A stretch of 64,000 nt of DNA, taken from NCBI GenBank assembly GCA_036346255.1, contig CM070638.1:35340394-35404393 (forward strand). The letters run 5' to 3'. The position numbers were made by a program, and so were the translations under genes. The notes below the pieces were generated by a model. That model was not told the origin of the DNA, ran no database searches, and saw nothing but the letters and a program-made list of their open reading frames with translations. The number at the start of each line of letters is the position of its first letter. Positions within the stretch are counted from its first letter, which is position 1. This stretch comes from Ampelocalamus luodianensis (lineage: Eukaryota > Streptophyta > Magnoliopsida > Poales > Poaceae). Below, in pieces: positions 11,571 through 23,268 of this stretch.

Positions 11571-14500
11571 TGTAACATCCCAAAAATTTGGTCTGTTTTT
11601 GAGTTTTAAAAGAAAAATAACCATTTGGATTTTTCTGCTAAAGTTAAAAGCTTAATATGAATTTTCAGAGTTCAAAAACAATTTAATATGAATAATGTCA
11701 ACATCAACTATTATCAAAATTATTTTACTTGGGTTCTATGTACTTGGATATATTTTCTAGAATTTTTCCGAGTGCATTTGCTATTTTCTAATTGCCATTT
11801 GCCTTTTCTGCTATTTTCTAAAAAAGAAAAACTAATTATAAATCTCAGTTTCGTTTCGGGCCTAATCTCCAAAGCCCCGGCCCATCTTTCCTTTCTCTCC
11901 GGCCCAGCCCACTCGGCCTCTTGCTACCGCCGCAGCCCAGCCCGAGCGGCAGCTCTTTCCTTCTCCTCCTTCCACTGCCGGGTGGGTCCCGCGTTGCCAC
12001 GTCCCCGTCGTCTTCTTCAGGGACTCCAGCGCCCGAGTCAAGCACGAAGCGCAGCGCCGCCGGCCTCCGCTCGAACTCCTCCCTTCCGGCACTATAAAAG
12101 GCCGCCTCCCCCTGTCAATTTGTTCGCCCATGTTTCCTCTCCCAAAGCCCTAAACCACCGGTTCCGATCTCGTCATCGTGTTGACGGATTTTGTCGAAAA
12201 ACCGAGCCGCCGTCAAAGCCTTCCTCGCCGGGGTTCTCCGCCGTCGGACCTCCTTAGCCTGCGCCGTCGCCGCCGTTGGGTTCGCATCAACGCCAGCTTC
12301 ACGGTGCTCTCATCATCTCCTTCCGAAGATCGCGCCGCGTTTCGTTTCGTCCGACAAACGACGCCGCCTCTTGACCGATCTACATCGCGGTGAGTCCTTG
12401 GCCTAATCAAGCGCGTCACCTTGTGCACAATTCTACTCTCATCTAATCCCCTACCTTCTTGTTGCTTCTCCTTCGCCGAGATGCTGCCGCCGCTCATCTT
12501 CCTTGTCTCCGGTCATCTTCACATTGCCGCCGCTCCGGTCATCTTCTAGCCGTTCCGAGCTCATCCCTGTGATCCTTGCTCTCTCGCCATCGTGATGCTC
12601 ACCTCCAATCTCCTCGGGCGCCTTTGCTTCTTCATCGTCGCCATCACAGTGGAGCTCGCCGTCGCCATTGTCGCTGCCGCCGACGAACCGCCGCCGCCCT
12701 GGCCAAGCCACCGCCTCCAGGTGCTCCGCCTTGACCCTGGGATCCCGTTTTGCTCCTCAGCTGGACTTCTTCCGTCACCAGTCACCGTCGACGTCAAGCT
12801 CAAGACCGCCGGCCATGGCCTCTGTCTCTCCCTCCCTTCGGTTCCTCTCTCTGCTGATGTGGCCTCCACTTCATCTCCACCTCAGTGCCACCTCCTCTTA
12901 TTTGCTTAGGTGGCAGCCTTGTCAACCTCCTGGTCATCGGCCATGTGGCACACCAAATCTCCACCCGAGCCACAGGTCCACAGACTCAGTCCACCGTGCA
13001 CCAACCCTATGACAGTGGGACCCAGCCGTCAGATGGTTTTCATCCGATCGAATGTTTCTTGTTGGCGTCACCGACGATTAATTATCTTTCCTTGAAAAGT
13101 AATTGATAAATCCATAAATTCTGATTTTCAGTATTTTATGAGATTTCAAACTTCCAGAGCCCATATCTTTTGCATCCGAACTCCGATTGAGTCCATTCAA
13201 ATTCCTAAATTTGTCTAAATTCAAGATCTATTTATCTGAGATTTTTATTTAATTTTTGGAGTTTGTTTTCTCTCTGTTATTTATTTATTTGTGTTATTTG
13301 CTTGTTTTGCGAATAGACGTCGATACTTCGGGAAGCTTTGAGCAAGGAGTAGCATACCAAGATCAAGATCAATCACTGGATTTATTCCAAGGCAAGTCGT
13401 GGTCCTTTGATCATATTGAACCCATGATTTCAAAAGTATATTCTTTTATATAATTGCATGCTATCTTTATATAAATTGCTTTGGGTATAGTTATTACCTG
13501 TTGTCATTATGCCTCCATTGATTATTTGAATGCCATGAATCTTTTGTCACCTTAGCATGGGTAATTTTAGTTGGACATATTTGTATTGCCAACATGAGTA
13601 TCGTACATATGCTTAGTCTTGCTTAGTTACGATGGGGTTTGTCATCACATGTGTCTTAATAATCAATTTTGACTTAATGATTTATGGAATCGTGGTGGTG
13701 AGCCACTGTTGCTAAAACTTGTGTACCATGATGGGGTTAGTCATGGGTGTTGGTTAAACAAAATGGTTTTCGCTCGGGCGAGTGGTTGGTGGATAGGGAG
13801 GATGTGGATGGAACATGTTGTGGGTTTGTGGTAGTCTACTTTGAGTAACTTGTCAAGGACTTAATCTTGTGCGCCATTGAACTGGGCCTCAACCGCACAA
13901 CCACATGTCCGGTATGGGACGGACTGGCTGATTAATTAGCAATGTCTTAATTTCGGTTACTGCGTGTAAAGCGTGTTTACGGAAACGTATTCTCACGGTG
14001 GCGAAGAGAGGGCCCCATGCAGTCGGAAAGACATTGATGTTGAATCCTTAGCGGCGTAATCGGGTTAAGAAGGAGCTTTGTAAAAGCCTTGTGATGATCA
14101 CTTAGTCGCACACCTCGGAAGTGTGTTAAACGGACATTATAAGTTGATCTATCTCTTGTGGGTCAAGCTGTACAACCTCTGCAGAGTGTAAAACTATTCG
14201 AATAGCCGTGTCCGCGGTTATGGACGTGCCTGGGGATTTCACACGGGAGATAGAGTTTCTTCAAAATGTGTCTGGAGTGTGGATGGGAAGTTCACTTGAT
14301 GAATATAATGTTCGTTTGGTGAATAGGTCATTCACTTGGTAGTTTGTGTCGATCGGTGAATGGGGAATTCACTTATCTTTGGTTTGGTTGGGAAGTGAAT
14401 GGGAAGTTCACTAGTTGTTTCAAAGAAATTGTTTATTTACTTGTTATTGTTTTCAATTACGCATTTCAATCTATTTATTGTATTTATCGTAAATGTTGTT

Positions 14501-14975
14501 TTATGCAAAAGAGCCATCTGACTAATCTTTGTTCAAGCCTTGCATGAATACTATTTGCATACATTTCCCACGACTTCTTGAGTACATTCAAGTACTCATG
14601 GCTTTGCGCCCTCTGTTTGATCAGCAGTAGAGGGAGAATATCAAGCTGCCCAAGAGTTCTTCGCCCAAGAGGACCATGAAGGTTTTGCGGATTATGATGC
14701 ATTTCTTCACTCGATTGCCTGTGGGCATGTTGATTGGCCTTTTGAAGAGTTTCGTTCCGCTGCAAGAGTTCATTTGTTTCTTTAGCCTGCGTGTAAGTTA
14801 AGTAAACATTGACCATAAGGTCCATTATTATTATTATTTGATACTCGAGATCTTTTAGTTAAATTAAATAAATGGATGGTATTTCATCACTGTTTTCCTG
14901 TGTGAGCTAGCTACTGATCAGGGACTAGTTCAGAATACACAGAGGGTTCCTGAGATGTATTTTCGGGTCCCGACA
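11571..14975 (+). repeat. 5' LTR of the gag-only gypsy element
   Basis: 3405 bp, starting TGTAACATCCC and ending TCCCGACA. It contains a GC-rich promoter region with TATAAAAG at 12093-12100, followed by C/T-rich leader sequence. Long frames in 11850-13100 are by-products of GC richness and have no family match. It is nearly identical to 16979-20384, but the differences cluster in GC-rich and homopolymer tracts. Confidence 0.92.
12093..12100 (+). promoter_or_regulatory. TATA box of the 5' LTR
   Basis: TATAAAAG within the GC-rich central part of the LTR; the equivalent site is at 17500 in the 3' LTR (TATAAAGG, one A shorter) and at 56062 in the related element, so the position is conserved. 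Confidence 0.65.
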
Positions 14976-14979
14976 GAGG

Positions 14980-14991
14980 TGGTATCAGAGC
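14980..14991 (+). promoter_or_regulatory. Primer-binding site (initiator-Met tRNA)
   Basis: TGGTATCAGAGC, 4 bp inside the 5' LTR end; the standard plant gypsy PBS. It primes minus-strand cDNA synthesis. Confidence 0.9.
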
Positions 14992-15658
14992 CATATCGAC
15001 TGTAGAACGCAACCTTAGTTAGCATGGTCGTTTTAGCTAAAAGCTTCAAAACCTATTTTCTAAATCAAATCAACTTAATTTGACTTGAGTTGTTGTTCTC
15101 TTCTCATCTCTTCTGGTGCTATTCTCATCTCAGTCTATTCTATTCTTATCCTATTCTATTCTACTCATCTTGTGCCAGAGATCTTATCTCTTGCCTTTGC
15201 TGTATGTGGTTTGATAATCTTAAATTTACTTTGTCGCCTCATAAATTTCTCTCGTCCAGAAGAAAAGCAATTGTCAAGAGTATCTTCGTTGCTTCGTTCC
15301 AGTTGTTTCGAAGGATCTTCGTTCTCTAGTTTAGATTAGAAGCCGTCCTATTAAAGTTTAGTAGCGCTTTTAGATCGTTTTTGCATTAGGTCTTTATTTG
15401 GGTTGTGTGCAAGTGGGAGCTGCAGTTTTGCTGTCAAGCATTATGTTGCAGTCACACTGAGGCTTTAATTTGAAAGTTATTTGTGTTTTCATAGCGTTTC
15501 AGCTATGTCTTGTTGTCTTTGCCTTTGGGTATAATCTGTTTCCCCTAATTAGGCTGTTCCCATCTACCCTATCTTGTCTATCTCATCTATTGTGCTATTC
15601 CCTCTCACCTACACTGCTTTTCTATCTTGCCTATTAAACCTGTGGAAGATTATCGCAG

Positions 15659-16906
15659 ATGGTTGATACTCGCAATACTTCGAGTCGTACTCAGTCAGAG
15701 GATGCTAATGCCAATGCCAATGCAAGTGACGATCCACCGGCCCTGGAGCCGCAGAGCCCAACATGGCACAACTTCTAGCAGCTCAAACCCAATTCATGAG
15801 TGCAATGATGCAGAACATGAACGCTATGATGACACAGCAAAGTCAGACCGCCGCTGCAATAGTCAACTTGTTGAACCAAAACAGTCAGAATGGTCAGAAT
15901 AATCAAGCAGCAGCTGTTCCGCCGCCAGTTCATCATCATTCCAAGCTATCAGAGTTTATGAGGACTCGTCCACCTACGTTTTCTCATTCGCCGTAACCTT
16001 TTGGACGCAGAAGATTGGCTTCGTTCAGTGGAGAAAAAGCTCGCCATTGCTCAATGCAATGATCGTGAGAAAGTTCTTTATGCTTCACATCAATTGGAAG
16101 GTACAGCCGCAGAATGGTGGGAGAACTACACCGCAGCTCATGGTGATCCTCACACTATCACTTGGGAGGAATTTTCAATAGTTTTTCGTCAAGCTCATGT
16201 CCCAGATGGTATAGTGGAAATGAAGAAGAATGAATTTCGTGAACTACAGCAAGGAAACATGTCTTTGGGTGAATATCTCAACAAGTTCACTCAACTTTCT
16301 CGCTATGCTCCAGAAGATGTTGCTACAGATAATGCACGTCAGAAGCGATTCAAGCGTGGACTCAACCCCAGTTTGAAACTGCAAGTGGTTGGGAATGATT
16401 ATGTGGATTTTCAGCATATGGTTGATAAGGCCGTACTCATAGAAGATTCTCATCGTGAGTTAGAGGAATCTCGTAAAAGGAAGATGATACAACACGGAGT
16501 TCATCAGAATCAACTCCAGAGAGCCAGAACCAATGCACAGCAGCCTTTTCGTCCCAATAATTCATCTGCCGGATTCAGAACCCCAGTACCAGTGTCTCAT
16601 GCAGGAAACACAGGGATACCCCAAGGGAACCCTAATTATGCTGCAGGAGTTCAATGTTTCAATTGCCACCAAACAGGTCATTACGCAAACAAGTGTCCCC
16701 AGAAGCGAGGTCTGACCCCAATTCCTTTCAATTTGGGACCAACACCAACCAGGACTGCTTTGCCAGGAACAGGAAGAGGAGTGCCTCAGACTCCGAATGA
16801 AGCTACCAGGACCCCATCAACTGCCTCAAGAGGAAGATTGAACCACATCACTGCAGCAGAAGCACCAGCAGTTCAGAACGTCGCCTCTGGTAAGTCTTCA
16901 GGTTAG
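15659..16906 (+). CDS. Gag of the gag-only element
   Basis: From ATG at about 15662 (MVDTRNTSSRTQ), through two frame changes (about 15760 and 15996), to a 301-residue open stretch at 16001-16906. The visible gag core has WLRSVEKKL, VLYASHQLEG, AEWWENY, ITWEEF and LSRYAPEDV, then a basic linker and a CCHC zinc knuckle CFNCHQTGHYANKC at about 16657-16698, and ends shortly after it. This is the whole coding capacity. The core is intact enough to have been under selection until recently; the two N-terminal frame breaks may be real or sequencing artefacts. The product would form particles that package the element RNA with partner-supplied enzymes (inference). Confidence 0.85.
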
Positions 16907-16960
16907 ACCTGCGTCAGAACCTATTCTTTAGTCAGCCCGAATCTCGGGGACGAGATTCCC

Positions 16961-16978
16961 TTTTAAGGGGGGTAGGTT
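16961..16978 (+). promoter_or_regulatory. Polypurine tract before the 3' LTR
   Basis: Purine-rich AAGGGGGGTAGG directly preceding the 3' LTR start at 16979; the plus-strand primer of reverse transcription. Confidence 0.75.
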
Positions 16979-19900
16979 TGTAACATCCCAAAAATTTGGT
17001 CTGTTTTTGAGTTTTAAAAGAAAAATAACCATTTGGATTTTTCTGCTAAAGTTAAAAGCTTAATATGAATTTTCAGAGTTCAAAAACAATTTAATATGAA
17101 TAATGTCAACATCAACTATTATCAAAATTATTTTACTTGGGTTCTATGTACTTGGATATATTTTCTAGAATTTTCTAGAATTTTTCCGAGTGCATTTGCT
17201 ATTTTCTAATTGCCATTTGCCTTTTCTGCTATTTTCTAAAAAAGAAAAACTAATTATAAATCTCAGTTTCGTTTCAGGCCTAATCTCCAAAGCCCCGGCC
17301 CATCTTTCCTTTCTCTCCGGCCCAGCCCACTCGGCCTCTTGCTACCGCCGCAGCCCAGCCCGAGCGGCAGCTCTTTCCTTCTCCTCCTTCCACTGCCGGG
17401 TGGGTCCCGCGTTGCCATGTCCCGTCGTCTTCTTGAGGACTCAGCGCCGAGTCAAGCATGAAGCGCCGCCGCCTCCGCTCGAACTCCTCCTTCAGGCACT
17501 ATAAAGGCCGCCTCCCCTGTCAATTTGTTCGCCCATGTTTCCTCTCCCAAAGCCCTAAACCACCGGTTCCGATCTCGTCATCGTGTTGACGGATTTTGTC
17601 GAAAAACCGAGCCGCCGTCAAAGCCTTCCTCGCCGGGGTTCTCCGCCGTCGGACCTCCTTAGCCTGCGCCGTCGCCGCCGTTGGGTTCGCATCAACGCCA
17701 GCTTCACGGTGCTCTCATCATCTCCTTCCGAAGACCGCGCCGCCATTTTCGTTTCGTCCGACAAACGACCGCCGCCTTGACCGATCTACATCGCGGTGAG
17801 TCCTTGGCCTAATCAAGCGCGTCACCTTGTGCACAATTCTACTCTCATCTAATCCCCTACCTTCTTGTTGCTTCTCCTTCGCCGAGATGCTGCCGCCGCT
17901 CATCTTCCTTGTCTCCGGTCATCTTCACATTGCCGCCGCTCCGGTCATCTTCTAGCCGTTCCGAGCTCATCCCTGTGATCCTTGCTCTCTCGCCGTCGTG
18001 ATGCTCACCTCCAATCTCCTCGGGCGCCTTTGCTTCTTCATCGCCGCCATCACAGTGGAGCTCGCCGCCGCCATTGTCATTGCCCGACGAACCGCCGCCG
18101 CCAAGCCACCGCCTCCAGGTGCTCCGCCTTGACCGTGGGATCCCGTTTTGCTCCTCAGCTGGACTTCTTCCGTCGCCAGTCACCGTCGACGTCAAGCTCA
18201 AGACCGCCGGCCATGGCCTCTGTCTCTCCCTCCCTTCGGTTCCTCTCTCTGCTGATGTGGCCTCCACTTCATCTCCACCTCAGTGCCACCTCCTCTTATT
18301 TGCTTAGGTGGCAGCCTTGTCAACCTCCTGGTCATCGGCCATGTGGCACACCAAATCTCCACCCGAGCCACAGGTCCACAGACTCAGTCCACCGTGCACC
18401 AACCCTATGACAGTGGGACCCAGCCGTCAGATGGTTTTCATCCAGTCCGAATGTTTCTTGCTGACGTCAGCTGACGCATTAATTATCTTTTCCTTCAGAA
18501 AAGTAATTCAGTAAATCCATAAATTCTGATTTTCAGTATTTTATGAGATTTCAAACTTCCAAAGCCCATATCTTTTGCATCCGAACTCCGATTGAGTCCA
18601 TTCCAATTCCTAAATTTGTCTAAATTCAAGATCTATTTATCTGAGATTTTTATTTAATTTTTGGAGTTTGTTTTCTCTCTGTTATTTATTTATTTGTGTT
18701 ATTTGCTTGTTTTGCGAATAGACGTCGATACTTCGGGAAGCTTTGAGCAAGGAGTAGCATACCAAGATCAAGATCAATCACTGGATTTATTCCAAGGCAA
18801 GTCGTGGTCTTTTGATCATATTGAACCCATGATTTCAAAAGTATATTCTTTTATATAATTGCATGCTATCTTTATATAAATTGCTTTGGGTATAGTTATT
18901 ACCTGTTGTCATTATGCCTCCATTGATTATTTGAATGCCATGAATCTTTTGTCACCTTAGCATGGGTAATTTTAGTTGGACATATTTGTATTGCCAACAT
19001 GAGTATCGTACATATGCTTAGTCTTGCTTAGTTACGATGGGGTTTGTCATCACATGTGTCTTAATAATCAATTTTGACTTAATGATTTATGGAATCGTGG
19101 TGGTGAGCCACTGTTGCTAAAACTTGTGTACCATGATGGGGTTAGTCATGGGTGTTGGTTAAACAAAATAGTTTTCGCTCGGGCGAGTGGTTGGTGGATA
19201 GGGAGGATGTGGATGGAACATGTTGTGGGTTTGTGGTAGTCTCGCCTGAGTAACTTGTCAAGGACTTAATCTTGTGCGCCATTGAACTGGGCCTCAACCG
19301 TACAACCACATGTCTGGTATGGGACGGACCTGGCTGATTAATTAGCAATGTCTTAATTTCGGTTCTGCTGTAAAGCGTGGTTACGGAAACGATTCTCACG
19401 GTGGCGCAAGAGGGGGCCCGTCAGTCGGAAAGACATTGATGTTGAATCCTTAGCGGGCGTAATGGGTTAAGAAGGAGCTTTGTAAAAGCCTTGTGATGAT
19501 CACTTAGTCGCACACCTCGGAAGTGTGTTAAGCGGACATTATAAGTTGATCTATCTCTTGTGGGTCAAGCCGCACAACCTCTGCAGAGTGTAAAACTATT
19601 CGAATAGCCGTGTCCGCGGTTATGGACGTGCCTGGGGATTTCACACGGGAGATAGAGTTTCTTCAAAAATGTGTTGGAGTGTGGATGGGAAGTTCACTTG
19701 ATGAATATAATGTTCGTTTGGTGAATAGGTCATTCACTTGGTAGTTTGTGTCGATCGGTGAATGGGGAATTCACTTATCTTTGGTTTGGTTGGGAAGTGA
19801 ATGGGAAGTTCACTAGTTGTTTCAAAGAAATTGTTTATTTACTTGTTATTGTTTTCAATTACGCATTTCAATCTATTTATTGTATTTATCGTAAATGTTG

Positions 19901-20384
19901 TTTTATGCAAAAGAGCCATATAGCTAATCTTTGTTCAAGCCCTGCATGAATACTATTTGCATACATTTTCCCACGGCTTGCTAAGTACATTCGAAGTACT
20001 CATGGCTTTGCGCCCTCTGTTTGATCAGCAGTAGAGGGAGAATATCAAGCTGCCCAAGAGTTCTTCGCCCAGGAGGACCATGAAGGTTTTGCGGATTAGG
20101 ATGCGTTTCTTCACTCGATTGCCTGTGGGCATGTTGATTGGCCTTTTGAAGAGTTTCGTTCCGCTGCAAGAGTTCATTTGTTTCTTTAGCCCTGCGTGGC
20201 AAGTTAAGTAAACATTGACCATAAGGTCCAGTTATTATTATTATTTGATACTCTGAGATCTTTTTAGTTAAATTAAATAAATGGATGGTATTTCATCACT
20301 GTTTTCCTGTGTGAGCTAGCTACTGATCAGGGACTAGTTCAGAATACACAGAGGGTTCCTGAGATGTATTTTCGGGTCCCGACA
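16979..20384 (+). repeat. 3' LTR of the gag-only gypsy element
   Basis: 3406 bp, the partner of 11571-14975. It has an extra TTCTAGAATT-type 10-bp unit near 17161-17180 and many one-base losses in C/G/A runs (around 17415-17515) compared with the 5' copy. The TATA equivalent is at 17500-17507. Confidence 0.92.
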
Positions 20385-20737
20385 GGCTACCGCGGTAGGG
20401 ATTGGTGGCGCGGCAGGAAGGTGTTGGCGCGGTAGGAAGGCGGTGGCGCGACAGGGGTGGTGGTATGAAACAACAACAAATTGGAACTAGAACAAGCTAC
20501 GCGAAGGAATCATGATGCAAACTAGACAATGACGAACTAGACTCTAACTAGACTAGACCAGCAACTGACTTGACGATGCAACAATAATTCAATAAGCAAA
20601 ATACTGAAAAGAAAATTGCAAGGCACAAGGGGTGATGGGACAGCGGAAGATACGACGAACAAATTATTTTTGTGGGGCTAATTTTCTAGATTTTTAGGAC
20701 AATGATCATAAAGGGAAACCTTTGCTCTGATACCACC
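20385..20737 (-). other. Leader of the CRM-like element, distal part
   Basis: Continuation of 10381-11570. The first 75 bp hold an approximate tandem repeat of GGTGGCGCGGCAGGAAGG-like units (about 20405-20465). No coding signal is seen. Confidence 0.6.
20724..20735 (-). promoter_or_regulatory. Primer-binding site of the CRM-like element
   Basis: GCTCTGATACCA on the plus strand is TGGTATCAGAGC on the minus strand, 2 bp inside the LTR; it fixes the element's orientation as minus. Confidence 0.88.
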
Positions 20738-21581
20738 TGATGTGAGTGTTGGCCCGATCTTCCGAAAGGTACTGATACGTCGATTGTGGAGAACACGACG
20801 TTGATGATCCAAAGGCTCCGACCCAAACAGATAGAACCCCTCGCAATCACTACACCACTGCTCCATTGGTTATCAACCGTGCCGAACGCGGTTGACCTGG
20901 CCAAGAAGGCTATCTCCTGCAAGCGAATCGAGAACACAAGCAAGAGAGTAAAGATGCAATCTATATTGAGAATAATAATGAAGTTCATAGAGTGGGGTTC
21001 CTCAAACCGAACAAATGGCGAAACTGCAAAGTGACAGAATAATCTAAGAAAAAACACAAATTGGACTAAAGGGCGACGGCTCCTATATGAGGTGCGCGAC
21101 TAGGAGGCGGAAACCCTAGGCGAGGCACTGTTCACGCGGCCATGTTACTGTTCACATGAACAATAACAGACTCCCGGGGGTGGCTGTTCCACATATGGAC
21201 CATATGGGCCAAGTCAGCCCATAGGACTCGGATACAAGCCTTGTAGGCTAAAGAAAAGGTGACGCAGCACCAAATAAAGGGTGGCAAAGCTCCTTGAGTT
21301 GGAGGCCACAAATTCTTCATCTCCTTTGGCCATTGTTATTGCCTTCTCCTTCCTTGATGCATATCATCAACTCCTTGCTGTCCCGTCCTAAATTCCTAAA
21401 CACAAGCAAATCATCTCTATTAGGCAGCATCATAGAGTTCTTAAATAATACACTCAGCCCTAGAAACGAATTTACCTGATAATTGAGTTCACGAGCACGT
21501 GCCCGAGTAATTGGACCTTGCATATCATTCATGGCAGTAGCAAGAGGAGTGTTCATATCAGTAGAAGTGATGTCCTCATCA
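20738..21581 (-). repeat. 5' LTR of the CRM-like element
   Basis: Partner of 3534-4378. On the minus strand it starts TGATGAGGACATCAC. It includes a duplicate of the pol tail found in the 3' LTR (frame 21317-21589), here not connected to pol. Confidence 0.85.
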
Positions 21582-22489
21582 TATGTCACCTAGAGTTCAA
21601 CCAGATATCGTGAGGCAAAGGAAGAATGCACGAGTAGGTCGCTTAGTTCGATCAGTTACGGACTGTTTGTATGGTGATACGAGCTGGTCGTAGGCTGGTC
21701 GAACGTAATCACAGAGTGGTCGAAACCTGATCGTAAGGAGTTATGAACTGGTCGAGACTAAATACAAAATGGTCGTATAGAGATATGAGCTAGTCGTAAG
21801 TGATGAGGACCTGGTCGTAGATCATATTGCATTAAGATTCGTCCGATATAATTTGTGTGTATTTGGGAATCATTATGTCCTGCTAGGAACCGCTACGACT
21901 CGTGGTTGGAAAGGTGTTTCCAAGTCATAACTAAATACGCATAAACCTAACCGGTCACACACTTAACGGGTTGGAACAAAACGTGTTCGGATAGGATCTG
22001 TCATGGGCACTATATAAGGATATGCTTGAGGCTATCGGGGAGAAGCGAGACATGTGAGTTGTTCCACCGAAACCCTATCTGCCATCTTCTCGAGAGAACC
22101 CTACCGTGTGACTTGGTGCTAGCACACCGGCGTGCAGTGTTCCTTCTATGGACGTGTGGATACCGTAAAGGCGCTACTGCGGTTGCTGTTGCACTTGAGG
22201 ACAATCCGTGATCTTCATAAAGAACTACAGAGGTTGCTGGAGGAGACGATTGACTCGCGAGGACGCTGGACGATCGACTATGACCACTGCATCGACATGC
22301 TCGACGTTGGACGATCGACTATGACTACTTCATCGACGTGCTCTATGTTGGATCAGGCTACTCCAACACATCTTTTGCTGCACTACACGTCTGGTGGTAA
22401 CGATCTGTGAATATCTTCTTGCTTTGCTACCTGGTTCACGTAGTAGAAATTTTGAATTATTGCTATCGTAGCCTACCCATATCCCTTCA
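21582..22489 (+). mobile_element. Copia solo LTR, right part (R/U5)
   Basis: Resumes the LTR begun at 2827. It contains TATATAAG at 22011-22018 and ends ATCCCTTCA at 22489. A cluster of CTGGTCG-like units lies at about 21679-21820. No copia gag or pol is associated with it. Confidence 0.78.
22011..22018 (+). promoter_or_regulatory. TATA box of the copia solo LTR
   Basis: TATATAAG following GGGCAC, about 475 bp before the LTR end. Confidence 0.5.
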
Positions 22490-22760
22490 GTCCCATCCCT
22501 TGGTGTTATCCACCCACACGATGAACACGAGCCTGACGAAGGCGCCGAAGGCGGCGAAGGAGACAGCGAAGGTGTACCAGTTGAAGAAGCTCGCCTCCAG
22601 CCGCTGCTTGACGGGATCAGCCTTGTCAGACTGGTCGCTGCCAAGCGCCGGTAGGCATGCCCAGATTGCGCCCTCGCCGATGCATATCATGTAGATGCCG
22701 AGCAGGAGCACACTTAGGTTGGAGCCATGCACCGGCTCGTAGATCTGCAGTTGGGCGGGG
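22490..22760 (-). pseudogene. NPF pseudogene, exon part upstream of the nested insertion
   Basis: The minus-strand frame reads NLSVLLLGIYMICIGEG, ACLPALGSDQ(S)DKADP, QRLEASFFNWYTFAVSF and FIVWVDNTKGW. These are the highly conserved NPF block of two membrane helices around the (G)ADQFD/FFNW(Y/F) motifs. The family phenylalanine of DQFD is serine here, and SFAAFGAFV appears to carry a small in-frame repeat. The block ends at the solo LTR (22489), and its continuation is at 2705-2826. The upstream limit near 22760 is set by loss of similarity (a CTGCAG acceptor-like site is at 22744-22749); N-terminal exons were not found in the window. Confidence 0.85.
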
Positions 22761-23259
22761 CCAGGGAAAAATATTTCGTTGAGATTTTTTTTTTGGTCGG
22801 CAAGGAAAGAACCAGAATGACCAAAATTTTTGTAATTTCGTTCAAACGGTTTGGATCAAATTTGAATTTAAAATTTAAAATATTTGCAAAAATTAACACC
22901 TTGAGTGAGATTCAATCCCTGGTCTCTAGGGAAACAGGGACAGAGCCTTGGCGCTAGTCAGTTTGTTGATTCTTTATTGGTTTTTACTCTCATTAACCCT
23001 CGAAATTCAAGCAAAACAAAAAAAAATTGAACAAATTGATTTTCTTTTGGATTGCAATGAAAGGTCCAAAATTTCGCTGAAAGTGCAAACCCTAGGCAGG
23101 GCTGCATGGCGGTGGGTGCAGGGAGGTGGCATGTGCTTGGATGGCTAGCAGTATGTAACCCTGTAGGATATGTATATCTCCACAATGTTATGAAAGAGTT
23201 TACCTGAAATAGTTTTTAGAATTCATACAATCAAATTTTGGTTCTTGAAATTTAGAGCA
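22761..23259. other. AT-rich unassigned sequence
   Basis: Possibly intron of the NPF relic or unrelated sequence. No element ends or coding motifs were recognised. A stretch near 23225-23250 is repeated imperfectly at 24820-24855, on the other side of the MULE. Confidence 0.4.
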
Positions 23260-23268
23260 TTTATTATA
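23260..23268. repeat. Pack-MULE target-site duplication, left
   Basis: TTTATTATA, identical to 24790-24798; 9 bp is typical of Mutator-like elements. Confidence 0.88.

Larger units (their letters stand above)
11571..20384 (+). mobile_element. Gag-only gypsy element (TR-GAG/LARD type), Del/Tekay-related
   Basis: 8.8 kb, with 3.4-kb LTRs at 11571-14975 and 16979-20384, a Met-tRNA PBS, a purine tract and a 2.0-kb interior coding gag only. The perfect 5-bp TSD GGCTA occurs at 11566-11570 and 20385-20389. No protease, RT, RNase H or integrase sequence is present, so it would have to borrow them. Its LTR start (TGTAACATCCCAA), LTR end (GGGTCCCGACA) and PBS context are shared with the pol-bearing element at 55222 onward, and the gags are homologous (SEFMRTRPPTF, VLYASHQLEG). 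It is inserted in the leader of the CRM-like element and is therefore younger than it. Confidence 0.92.
3534..21581 (-). mobile_element. CRM-like Ty3/gypsy retrotransposon (minus), itself invaded
   Basis: The two LTRs (3534-4378 and 20738-21581, about 845 bp) are in direct orientation and highly similar. A primer-binding site complementary to initiator-Met tRNA lies just inside the right LTR (20724-20735), so transcription would run right to left. Interior order on the minus strand is leader, gag (about 10380-8989), protease (8990-8332), a non-coding block where RT/RNase H should be (8331-5767), integrase (5760-4114). Pol reads on into the 3' LTR, which with LTRs starting TGATGAGGACAT suggests a CRM-type chromovirus; that lineage call is inference. 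Target copies TATCT (3529-3533) and TATGT (21582-21586) differ by one base. The gag-only element 11571-20384 sits in its leader. Confidence 0.85.

Noticed and set aside
11845..13106. GC-rich frames of 60-190 codons in the LTR, repeated at 17190-18514
   Set aside because: They lie wholly inside LTRs, occur in several frames on both strands, and change frame freely between the two LTR copies.
14980..14991. tRNA-like match
   Set aside because: It is only the 12-nt complement of a tRNA 3' end (primer-binding site). No tRNA gene with arms or A/B boxes was found here or at the other PBS sites.
20400..20470. GC-rich minisatellite as a separate element
   Set aside because: Only about three imperfect units within the leader of the CRM-like element; no borders of its own.
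613..22760. Functional NPF transporter gene
   Set aside because: The exon is split by 19.7 kb, another exon has a frameshift, the 3' exon ends in a premature stop, and the N- and C-terminal parts are missing.
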